64,000 nt of DNA, from NCBI GenBank assembly GCA_963766345.1, contig CAVXZL010000011.1:124001-188000 (forward strand). Direction: 5' to 3'. Below the pieces are notes generated by a model that was given only the letters and a program-made list of their open reading frames with translations, was not told the origin of the DNA and ran no database searches. Position 1 is the first letter of the stretch. Every line of letters starts with the position of its first letter. This stretch comes from DASVFB01 sp963766345. GTDB lineage: Bacteria > Actinomycetota > Thermoleophilia > Gaiellales > Gaiellaceae. This document shows, piece by piece, positions 26,786 through 34,271 of this stretch. The translations under genes and the position numbers were made by a program.

Positions 26786-27537
26786 CTCTCGCGTACGACG
26801 TCCAGGGATCGGGCGACGCGCTGCTGATGATCCAGGGGCTCGGCTACGGCCGCACGGGCTGGGGCCCTGCGCCCACGCTGCTCGCGCGCCGCTTCAGGGT
26901 CGTGACGCCCGACAACCGCGGCTTCGGCGAGAGCGAGATCTCGCCGGGCCCGTACACGACGGCGCAGCTCGCCGAAGACGCCCTCGGCGTGCTGGATGCG
27001 CTCGAGATCGAGCGCGCGGACGTGCTCGGGATCAGTCTCGGCGGGATGATCGCGCAGGAGCTCGTGCTCGCCGCTCCTGACCGGGTGGACAAGCTCGTCC
27101 TCTGCTCGACGACGGCGGGCGGGCCGCAGTCGGTGCCCATGCCGGAGAAGACCTTGGCGCTGATGGGAAAGCTCGACCTCGATCCGCAGGAGGCGATGCG
27201 CCTGTTCGTCGAGAACGCGCTCTCGGCGTCGCCGCCCGACGGGCTCGTCGACGAGATCGTCGCTTATCGCACGGCGAATCCTCCGGACGGCGCCGGGTGG
27301 TACGCGCAGGCGAGCGCCGGCGCGGCGCACGACGCGCTCGCGAGGCTCGGAGACATCCGCGTGCCGACGCTCGTCATCCACGGCACGGCCGACAACGTCG
27401 TGGACGCCGGCAACGCGCCGCTCATCGCAGACGCGATCCCGGGCGCGCGGCTCGAGTTGCTCGAGGGCGTCGGTCACCTGCTGCCGTGGGAGCGGCCGGA
27501 CGAGTTCGCGGCGCTCGTGGAGGAGTTCCTCGCATGA
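26782..27537 (+). CDS. Alpha/beta-fold hydrolase
   Basis: 251 residues, cytoplasmic. MIQGLGYGRTGWG supplies the oxyanion region, VVTPDNRGFGESE the usual strand-4 block, LGISLGGMIAQELVLAAPDR the nucleophile elbow (Ser near 95), IHGTADNVVDAGNA the acid and GVGHLLPWERPDE the His. It resembles 3-oxoadipate enol-lactonase and related esterases, but substrate cannot be told. It lies between livM (GTGA overlap) and the acyl-CoA ligase, which suggests it acts on the imported compound or a CoA-pathway intermediate. Confidence 0.88.
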   Translation: MTLAYDVQGSGDALLMIQGLGYGRTGWGPAPTLLARRFRVVTPDNRGFGESEISPGPYTTAQLAEDALGVLDALEIERADVLGISLGGMIAQELVLAAPDRVDKLVLCSTTAGGPQSVPMPEKTLALMGKLDLDPQEAMRLFVENALSASPPDGLVDEIVAYRTANPPDGAGWYAQASAGAAHDALARLGDIRVPTLVIHGTADNVVDAGNAPLIADAIPGARLELLEGVGHLLPWERPDEFAALVEEFLA

Positions 27538-27581
27538 CCACCCCAAAAAATGCTGCGCGTTTTCCGGGGGCCCCGGTTTGA
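27534..27581 (+). other. 15-codon mini-ORF bridging hydrolase and acyl-CoA ligase
   Basis: The ATG overlaps the hydrolase stop (ATGA) and its TGA overlaps the TTG of the ligase (TTGA). The peptide would be MTTPKNAARFPGAPV. It is the only gap in a run of 4-bp overlaps and contains an A6 tract and a G5C4 tract unusual for the region. It may simply couple translation across the gap, or be chance. Confidence 0.3.
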
Positions 27582-29023
27582 ACGTGCACACGATCGACCA
27601 CTGGCTGCGCAACACCGCGCGCCGGACGCCGCAGCGCGTCGCGATCGACTACCTCGGCCGCGAGGTCACCTATCGCGAGCTCGACGCTCGCTCCGACGCG
27701 CTCGCCGCGGAGTTGCTCGCGCGCGGCCTCCGTCGCGGCGACCGCGTCGCGACGCTGACCGGCAACTCGCCCGAGCACGTCATCGTCTTCTTCGCCTGCG
27801 CCAAGGCCGGCTTCATCCTGCTGCCGCTGAACTGGCGGCTCGCGGCGCCCGAGCTGCGCTTCCAACTCGAGGATGCCGAGCCGTCGGTCTTCCTCGTCGA
27901 GCCGGAGTACGAGGAGCTCGCCTCCGCCACCCGCCACGACTTCGAGCCGCTCGCGCCGCCGGACGGCGAGGCCGAGCCCCTGACGGCCGAGGTCGACGGC
28001 GACGATCCGCTCCTCCTGATCTACACGTCGGGCACAACCGGCCGGCCGAAGGGCGCGCTCCTCACACACGCGAACTGCTTCTGGACGAACCTCAGCTTCG
28101 ACCTCGCAACGGGCCTGACGGGCGACGACGTCGTCCTGCAGCTGCTGCCGCAGTTCCATTGCGGCGGCTGGAACGTGCAGTCGCTGCTCGCGTGGTGGAA
28201 GGGCGCGACGATCGTGCTCGAGCGCGCGTTCGAACCGGCGCGCGTCCTCTCGCTGCTCGCGGAAAAGCGCGTGACGACCCTCATGGGCGTGCCGGCGATC
28301 TACCTCTTTCTCTCGCACGAGCCCGCGTTTGCGGGCGCCGACCTGTCGAGCCTGCGCCTGGCGGTGGTCGGCGGCGCTCCGATGCCCGAGGAGCTGATCC
28401 GCGTGTGGCAGGCGCGCGGGATCGAGATCGTGCAGGGCTACGGGCTCACCGAGGCGGCGCCGAACGTCCTCTGCCTGCCGCCCGAGGACGCGATGCGCAA
28501 GATGGGCTCGGCCGGCAAGCCGTACCCCTACGTCGAGGTGCGCCTCGGCGCGGAGTCGGAGCTGCTCGTGCGCGGGCCGAACGTGTTCCCGGGCTACTGG
28601 CGCAATCCCGACGCGACCGCGGCAGTCCTGCGCGACGGCTGGCTGCACACCGGAGACGTGGCCGAGGTGGACGACGAGGGCTGCTACCGGATTCGCGGTC
28701 GCCTGAAGGACATGTTCATCTCGGGCGGCGAGAACGTCTATCCGGCGGAAGTGGAGAGCGCCCTGCACGAGCACGCGTCCGTTGCGGACGTCGCCGTCCT
28801 CGGCGTCCCGGACGAGCGGTGGGGCGAGGTCGGCGTCGCGTTCGTCGTCGCGAAGGAGCCGGTGACCGAGGCGGCGCTCGTCGGGCACTGTCGCGACCGG
28901 CTCGCGAGGTACAAGGTTCCGAAGCGCGTCGTTTTCGTCGAGGCGCTGCCGATGTCCGCCATGAACAAGGTGCTGAAGGACGAGCTCCGAACGCTCGTCC
29001 GGCACGAGGAGGTGACGGCGTGA
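27578..29023 (+). CDS. AMP-forming acyl-CoA synthetase (class I adenylate-forming)
   Basis: 481 residues (PF00501 plus PF13193). The P-loop-like motif LLIYTSGTTGRPKGALLTH is near 147-165, followed by QGYGLTEAAPNVL (A5), DGWLHTGDVAEVDDEGCYR (A7), RGRLKDMFISGGENVYPAEV (A8 hinge) and the A10 lysine within MNKVLKDELR. It activates a carboxylic acid to an acyl-CoA through an acyl-adenylate. Start is TTG 27578 or GTG 27584. Its length and motifs fit medium- or long-chain or aromatic-acid ligases; the operon suggests it activates the substrate that the importer brings in. Confidence 0.9.
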   Translation: MNVHTIDHWLRNTARRTPQRVAIDYLGREVTYRELDARSDALAAELLARGLRRGDRVATLTGNSPEHVIVFFACAKAGFILLPLNWRLAAPELRFQLEDAEPSVFLVEPEYEELASATRHDFEPLAPPDGEAEPLTAEVDGDDPLLLIYTSGTTGRPKGALLTHANCFWTNLSFDLATGLTGDDVVLQLLPQFHCGGWNVQSLLAWWKGATIVLERAFEPARVLSLLAEKRVTTLMGVPAIYLFLSHEPAFAGADLSSLRLAVVGGAPMPEELIRVWQARGIEIVQGYGLTEAAPNVLCLPPEDAMRKMGSAGKPYPYVEVRLGAESELLVRGPNVFPGYWRNPDATAAVLRDGWLHTGDVAEVDDEGCYRIRGRLKDMFISGGENVYPAEVESALHEHASVADVAVLGVPDERWGEVGVAFVVAKEPVTEAALVGHCRDRLARYKVPKRVVFVEALPMSAMNKVLKDELRTLVRHEEVTA

Positions 29024-29640
29024 CCGATCTCGCGGAGCCGCTGCCGACGAACGTCGAGGGCAAGGAGCTCACGCGTCGCGGAGCGGCGACGAGGACGCGC
29101 CTCCTCGAAGCGGCCGAGACGGTCTTCGCGGAGCTCGGCTATCACGACGCCTCGATCGTCAAGATCACCGAGGCCGCCGGAGTCGCGCAGGGCACGTTCT
29201 ACCTCTACTTCGCCGGCAAGCAGGAGATCTTCGAGGAGCTCGTGCGCGACCTGAACCGGCGCGTCCGGCACGCGATGGCGCGCGGCGCGGAGGGCGGCCG
29301 CACGCGCGTCGAGGCGGAGCTGCTCGGCTTCCGCGCCTACTTCGAGTTCGCGGCGCGGAACGGCGCGCTCTACCGGATCATCCGGCAGGCGGAGTTCGTC
29401 TCGCCCGGGACGCTGCACGAGCACTACGACGCGATCGCGTCCGGGTACGTCGCCGCACTCGAGGCCGCGATGGAGCGCGGTGAAGTGCGGCGGATGGATC
29501 CGCAGGTGCTCGCGTGGGCGCTGATGGGCATGGGCGAGCTGCTCGGCATGCGCTGGATCGTGTGGGAGGACGCGCGCGAGGTGCCACCCGAGCTGCTGAT
29601 GGAGATGCAGGAGCTGATCGTGCGGGTGATGGGCGCGTGA
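29020..29640 (+). CDS. TetR/AcrR family transcriptional regulator
   Basis: 206 residues. The N-terminal helix-turn-helix region runs TRTRLLEAAETVFAELGYHD, then IVKITEAAGVAQGTFYLYF (about 45-63) and GKQEIFEELV. The C-terminal domain is helical, for ligand binding. It probably controls this operon from within, perhaps in response to an acyl-CoA, since FadR-like TetR proteins often sit beside acyl-CoA ligases; that is inference. The GTG overlaps the ligase stop and the TGA overlaps the next GTG. Confidence 0.9.
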   Translation: MTDLAEPLPTNVEGKELTRRGAATRTRLLEAAETVFAELGYHDASIVKITEAAGVAQGTFYLYFAGKQEIFEELVRDLNRRVRHAMARGAEGGRTRVEAELLGFRAYFEFAARNGALYRIIRQAEFVSPGTLHEHYDAIASGYVAALEAAMERGEVRRMDPQVLAWALMGMGELLGMRWIVWEDAREVPPELLMEMQELIVRVMGA

Positions 29641-30635
29641 CGCGAGTCTCCCTCGCAGCGACGACGTCGTACTTGCCTGAGCGCTGGATGCCGGCGGCCG
29701 AGGTTGCGGTCGCGAGCGGCGTGCCGGAGCAGGTGCTCGTCGAGAAGTTTGCGTTGCGCGGCAAGCACATCGCCGCGACCGACGAGCACGTCAGCGACAT
29801 GTCGGTGCGCGCGTGCGACGCGCTGCTCGCCGAGGCGGGCGTCGACCCGGAATCGATCGACGTCGTCATGTACTTCGGCTCGATGTGGAAGGACTACGCG
29901 GTCTGGCAGGCGGCGCCGTGGATCGCGCACCGCATCGGCGCGTCGAACGCGTACGCGGTGGAGTACGACAACGTCTCGTGCGGCACGCCCGTCGCGCTGC
30001 GGCTCGCAAAGGACATGCTCGTCGCGGAGTCCGACCTTCGCAACGTCCTGCTCGTCGGCGCCTGCCGCGAGTCGTACCTGCTCGACTACGCGAACGTGCG
30101 CTCGCGCTTCATGTTCAACTTCGGCGACGGCGCCGCGGCCGGGCTGCTCGTCAAGGACGGCGAGCGGAACGAGCTGCTCGGCTCCTTTGGTCTCACGGAC
30201 GGCTCGCTGTCGCTCCAGGTGAAGGTCGGGCGCGGCGGCAGCGTGCACATGGATGACGGCTATCCGTTCCTCGACGTCGCCGATCCCGCGGCGATGAAGG
30301 AGCAGCTCGACGGCACGAGCCTGCGCAACTTCGTGCGGGCCGCGGACGGGGCTCTCGCGCGCTCGGGCCTGGAGCGCAGCGACGTCTCGTTCCTCTGCGC
30401 GCTGCACATGAAGCGCTCGATGCACGTCGCGCTCTGCGAGGCGCTCGGCGTCGATCCCGCGCGCGCCGAGGTACTCGACGACACCGGGCACATGAGCGGC
30501 GTCGACACGCTGCTGTCGCTCGACCGCGCCGCGCGTGCGGGAACGCTGCGGGACGGCGACGTCGTGCTCCTGCTCGCGGCCGGCACGGGCTACACGTGGG
30601 CGGCGAGCGTCGTCCGCTGGGGCCCGCTCGCGTGA
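29637..30635 (+). CDS. KAS III-like condensing enzyme (thiolase superfamily)
   Basis: 332 residues of the FabH-like fold. Cys115 in DNVSCGTPVAL is the nucleophile position, and His257 in CALHMKRSMH matches the first catalytic His. Where FabH has Gly-Asn-Thr/Ser, this protein reads DDTGHMSGVD, with His285 in place of the usual Asn. FGDGAAAGLLV is the FabH glycine block. Members make or break C-C bonds on acyl-CoA or acyl-ACP. The changed triad argues against housekeeping FabH. The operon context suggests acyl-CoA chemistry. Confidence 0.8.
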   Translation: MTRVSLAATTSYLPERWMPAAEVAVASGVPEQVLVEKFALRGKHIAATDEHVSDMSVRACDALLAEAGVDPESIDVVMYFGSMWKDYAVWQAAPWIAHRIGASNAYAVEYDNVSCGTPVALRLAKDMLVAESDLRNVLLVGACRESYLLDYANVRSRFMFNFGDGAAAGLLVKDGERNELLGSFGLTDGSLSLQVKVGRGGSVHMDDGYPFLDVADPAAMKEQLDGTSLRNFVRAADGALARSGLERSDVSFLCALHMKRSMHVALCEALGVDPARAEVLDDTGHMSGVDTLLSLDRAARAGTLRDGDVVLLLAAGTGYTWAASVVRWGPLA

Positions 30636-31336
30636 AGGCCGCGCTCGTGACGGGCGCGGCGGGCGGAATCGGCAGCGCGCTCGTCGAGCGCCTCGAGGCG
30701 GACGGCTGGTCGGTGCACGGCGTCGACGTCGACGACGCCGATCTCACGACACGCGAGGGAAATCGCGTCGTTGTCGATGCGGCGCTCGAGCGGTTCGGGC
30801 GGCTGGACGCGGTCGTCGCGAACGCGGGCTTCCAGCACGTCGCGCCGGTCGAGCAGTTTCCGGAGGAGCAGTGGGACCGGCTCGTCGCGCTGTTGCTCAC
30901 GAGCCCGTTCCTGCTCGCGAAGTACGCGTGGCCCGCGCTGCGCGAGAGCGGCGACGGGCGCTTCGTCGCGATGGCGTCCGCGCACTCCTTGACCGCGTCG
31001 CCGTTCAAGGCCGGCTACGTCGCGGCGAAGCACGGCGTGCTCGGGCTCGTGCGGACGCTGGCGCTCGAGGGCGCGGACGTCGGCATCTCAGCCGCCGCGG
31101 TCTGCCCGTGCTACGTGCGCACGCCGCTCGTCGAGGCGCAGACCGCCGACCAGGCGCGCGCGCACGGGCTGCCGGAGGAGCGCGTGCTCGAGGACGTGAT
31201 TCTCGAGCGGCAGGCGGTGAAGCGGCTCCTCGAGCCGAGCGAGGTCGCGGACGTCGTGGCGTTCCTGCTCGGGCCGAGCGGCCGCGGGTTCACGGGGACG
31301 CCCGTCGTGCTCGACCTCGGCTGGACCGCGCGCTGA
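30632..31336 (+). CDS. SDR-family dehydrogenase, 3-hydroxybutyrate-dehydrogenase-like
   Basis: 234 residues, classical SDR: TGAAGGIGSALVERL (NAD(P) binding), VVANAGFQHVAPVEQFPEE, MASAHSLTASPFKAGYVAAK (Ser, Tyr-x3-Lys) and the tail VVLDLGWTAR. NAGFQHVAPVEQFP, TPLVEAQ and GWTAR closely resemble D-3-hydroxybutyrate dehydrogenases (TIGR01963), which interconvert 3-hydroxybutyrate and acetoacetate. Asp32-like GVDVDDAD suggests NAD preference. It is the last gene of the operon, with a GTGA overlap at its start; 3 bp separate it from the convergent ABC permease. Confidence 0.85.
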   Translation: MKAALVTGAAGGIGSALVERLEADGWSVHGVDVDDADLTTREGNRVVVDAALERFGRLDAVVANAGFQHVAPVEQFPEEQWDRLVALLLTSPFLLAKYAWPALRESGDGRFVAMASAHSLTASPFKAGYVAAKHGVLGLVRTLALEGADVGISAAAVCPCYVRTPLVEAQTADQARAHGLPEERVLEDVILERQAVKRLLEPSEVADVVAFLLGPSGRGFTGTPVVLDLGWTAR

Positions 31337-31339
31337 GTC

Positions 31340-32150
31340 TCAGGCGTCGCGCGTCGCGGTTCGCCACGCGCCGACGGCGATCGCGACGACGAGCCAAAGG
31401 ATCGGCACGGCGACCGCGGCTGCAAGGGAGGTGCCGATGTCCGGTCCCTCGTTCACGTACTTCACGACGGCGTCGGGTGCGAGGCGGACGAAGCTGATGT
31501 GCGGCACGGCCTCGCGCGCTGCGCCAAGGGCGCTGATCGCGGTCAGGATGTGCGAGACGATCGTCCGCCACGCGAGAAGGATCCCGATCGTGTACGCGCG
31601 CGACCCGGTAACCGAGGCCACGCCGAGGCTGACGACGAAGTAGAAGGCCGCGTTCGCGAGCACCCAGACCCCGGACTCGATCAGAAGCGTCGCCGACGGC
31701 GCCTGCAGGTAACCGTTCGCGAGCCCGCTCACGAACGCGGACAGTGCGTACGCGGCCGCGACGAACGGCAGCAGGTACAAGAGCCCGCCCGGAATGCGCG
31801 CGCCGAAGAGCGCGACGCGCGAGCGGCCGGTAACGACGAGCTCGCGAAAGACTCCGGCGTTGAGATCGTCGGCGCCCGACGCCGCGCCGACGATGATCGC
31901 CGCAACGCCGCTAAGAAGGACCAGCACCGACATGCCGTTACCGAGGTTCGCGACCCCGCCCGCCGGTCCGTGGTGATCGGGATTCGCGGCGTGCAGGATC
32001 GCGAGGATGCCGTACGCGATCACCATTGGCACGATCGTGAGCACCGTCACCGTGACCAGAAGGCCGCGCCGCTTGCGCAGCTTGAGCGTCTCGGCGCGCG
32101 GCAGGCCGAAGGCGCGCAGGCGCGGGGCGGTGCGCGGCGGCGGTCGTCAC
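31340..32150 (-). CDS. ABC-2 type permease, N-terminus frameshifted
   Basis: About six helices (VLTIVPMVIAYGILAILHAA, VLVLLSGVAAIIVGAASG, YTIGILLAWRTIVSHILTAI and others) with no ATPase motifs, as in ABC-2 exporter permeases. The GTG at 32150 overlaps the ATPase stop (GTGA) but leads into another frame. The cytoplasmic helix PRLRAFGLPRAETLKLRKRR typical of these permeases appears in the main frame only after a C4 tract near 32124-32127. Removing one C restores a continuous 270-residue protein. The first in-frame start without repair is GTG 32050. It forms an exporter with the ATPase upstream. Confidence 0.72.
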
Positions 32151-33076
32151 TCCGTGTCCTCGAGGCGCGACGTGATCGCGAGGAACCGCTCCTCGAGCGA
32201 GGCCTGCACCGGCTCGAGCCGGTGAACGCGGATGCCGGCCTCGACGAGCATCCGGTTGAGATCCGGGACGGCGTCGGGGTCGGTCAGCGTGACGTGGAGC
32301 ACGCCGTCTTCGGCCGCCACGTCTGCGACTCCGCGTGCCCCTCCGAGCAGCCGGAGCGCCTCGTCCGCGCCGTCGGCGCCGATGAGGACGCGCGGCCGGC
32401 CGCCTCCGCGGAGCTCCTCGAGCGAGCCCATCGCGACGATCTCGCCCTGGTCGACGATCGCCACCTGGTCGCAGGTCTTCTCGACCTCGTCGAGGATGTG
32501 CGAGGAGAGCAGCACCGTGCGTCCCTCGTCGACGAGCGAGCGGAGCAGGTGGCGGAACTCGAGGATGCCGGCCGGGTCGAGGCCATTCATCGGCTCGTCG
32601 AGGATCAGCAATTCCGGATCCGCGAGCAGGCAGCGCGCGATGCCGAGGCGCTGGCGCATGCCCATCGAGTACGTCTTCACGCGATCGCCTGCGCGGTGCG
32701 CGAGCCCCACGCGCTCGATCGCAGGCTCGATGCGCCCGAACGCTTCGCGGCCGCGCGCGGCGGCGACGATGCCGAGGTTCTCGCGTCCCGTGAGGTGGCC
32801 GTGGAAGCGCGGCTCCTCGACGATCGCTCCGACGCGGGAAAGTGCCTCGGCCCGCCGCTCGGGCACCGGCAGCCCGCGCAGGCTCATCGTGCCGCCGTTC
32901 GCGCGCGTGAGGCCGAGCAGGACTCTGATGAGCGTCGTCTTGCCGGCGCCGTTCGGGCCGAGGTAGCCGAAGGCGACGCCGCGGGGGACCCGAAGGTCGA
33001 CGCTCATGAGAACCGTACGGCTGCCGAAGCGCTTCGTCAGGCCGTTCGTCTCGATGACGGAATCGTTCTCGGCCAC
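32147..33076 (-). CDS. ABC exporter ATPase (CcmA/DrrA-like)
   Basis: 309 residues. Walker A LGPNGAGKTTLIRVLLGL, signature TYSMGMRQRLGIARCLL (SMGMRQR form typical of drug and lipid exporters), Walker B LLILDEPMNGLDPAG and LLSSHILDEVE. A C-terminal domain of about 80 residues (GVLHVTLTDPDAVPDLNRML) is usual for DrrA-like ATPases. It drives the permease encoded behind it. The GTG start has a TATCGT hexamer 6 nt upstream, predicting a leaderless transcript. Substrate is unknown. Confidence 0.9.
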   Translation of the reverse strand: MAENDSVIETNGLTKRFGSRTVLMSVDLRVPRGVAFGYLGPNGAGKTTLIRVLLGLTRANGGTMSLRGLPVPERRAEALSRVGAIVEEPRFHGHLTGRENLGIVAAARGREAFGRIEPAIERVGLAHRAGDRVKTYSMGMRQRLGIARCLLADPELLILDEPMNGLDPAGILEFRHLLRSLVDEGRTVLLSSHILDEVEKTCDQVAIVDQGEIVAMGSLEELRGGGRPRVLIGADGADEALRLLGGARGVADVAAEDGVLHVTLTDPDAVPDLNRMLVEAGIRVHRLEPVQASLEERFLAITSRLEDTE

Positions 33077-33082
33077 CGGGCG

Positions 33083-33088
33083 ACGATA
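33083..33088 (-). promoter_or_regulatory. -10 element TATCGT before ABC exporter ATPase
   Basis: TATCGT on the minus strand lies 6 nt before GTG 33076; no ribosome site intervenes, consistent with leaderless translation. Confidence 0.45.
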
Positions 33089-33120
33089 CCCGCGGAGTAA
33101 CCGTGTTGGCTCCCGGCGCT

Positions 33121-34176
33121 CTACGGGACGGGTTCGAGCCGAGGGTTGGGGCGCTCGACGCGGCCCACCTTCGAGAGCGGGCGTCCCTCGACGCGAACGA
33201 TGTCGGCCGTGAAGTCGTTCGACCCGCGCAGGAGCGAAGACCCGACGCCGTAGACGTCTACAGGCACGCCCGCAGACTCGAAAGCACTGATCTTGTCGAC
33301 GGTGAAGCCGCCCGAGACGACGATCCTGACGGCGTCGAAGCCTTCGAGGTCGAGCGCCGCACGAACCTTCTGCACGAGTCGAGCATTGACGCCGCGCGGG
33401 TCGAAGTCGCCGAGGTCGTCCCACAGCGAGCGGTCGACGAGGCGCTCCGACGTGTCGAGCCGCACTCCCCAGAGCTTCGGGCCGAGCGCGCGCGCGACCT
33501 CGAGGGCGGTCCGCACCGAGTCGTTCTCGAAGTCGACGAGCACGACGACGTTCATGTCCTCCGGCGCCCAAACGGCGAAGTGCCGGGCCGCTTCGACCGT
33601 GTTGCCGTCGTAGCACGCGATCAGTGCATGCGGAACGGTGCCGATGCCGCGACCGCCCCACCACGACGACTGCGCGTCCGTCGACACGCCGATGGCGCCG
33701 GCGACGTGCGCGGCGTATCCGTCGCCGGTCTGCACGAGCCAGTGGTCGTGCCGCGCCGGGAAGAAGAGGATCGGTTTCGGCGACGCGGCCTCGACGACCC
33801 GGCGCACGTTCGTCGAGACGAGCGTCCGCCGCGCGAGCACTCCGAGGTAGACGGTCTCGAGATGGGCAAACAGCGTGTAGTCGCCCTCGATCGTGAGCAC
33901 GGTCTCCCACGGCGCGATTGGATCGCCGTCGCGGAGCGCACGAACGTCCAATGCGTCCCAGTCCCACGAGCAGAGCTCGAGCACCGCGATCGCCTCGTCC
34001 ATGCCGCCGAGGATCGCGTCGTTCTTCTGGAACACCTGCATGAGAACGCGGGGCCGGCGGCCGTCGGCGAGCAACGCCTCGCGCGCGAAGTTGAAGTACG
34101 CGTCCGAGTAATAGCCGGAGCGGATCTTCTCGACGGGGAGGTCGAACGTCTCCGGCGAGAGCCGTTCACGAGGCAC
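33121..34176 (-). CDS. pncB: Nicotinate phosphoribosyltransferase
   Basis: 351 residues, the shorter bacterial/archaeal class. Recognisable blocks are LPVEKIRSGYYSDAYFNFAR at the N-terminus, MQVFQKNDAILGGMDEA, STDAQSSWWGGRGIGTVPHA (phosphoribosyl and base site, about 175-195), VVVLVDFENDSVRTALEVAR and IVVSGGFTVDKI followed by VYGVGSSL. It salvages nicotinate to nicotinate mononucleotide for NAD. GTG 34176 is chosen because the longer frame runs into the divergent valS promoter region. It pairs functionally, not physically, with nadD at 53.7 kb. Confidence 0.9.
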   Translation of the reverse strand: MPRERLSPETFDLPVEKIRSGYYSDAYFNFAREALLADGRRPRVLMQVFQKNDAILGGMDEAIAVLELCSWDWDALDVRALRDGDPIAPWETVLTIEGDYTLFAHLETVYLGVLARRTLVSTNVRRVVEAASPKPILFFPARHDHWLVQTGDGYAAHVAGAIGVSTDAQSSWWGGRGIGTVPHALIACYDGNTVEAARHFAVWAPEDMNVVVLVDFENDSVRTALEVARALGPKLWGVRLDTSERLVDRSLWDDLGDFDPRGVNARLVQKVRAALDLEGFDAVRIVVSGGFTVDKISAFESAGVPVDVYGVGSSLLRGSNDFTADIVRVEGRPLSKVGRVERPNPRLEPVP

Positions 34177-34271
34177 GCGGGCGACTGTAATATGGGCCGA
34201 TCGTCGCTGCCTGACCTGATCCGGCGGCCTCCGCGGCCGCGACTCCCAGCCTCGCGGATGGCCCACTCCCG

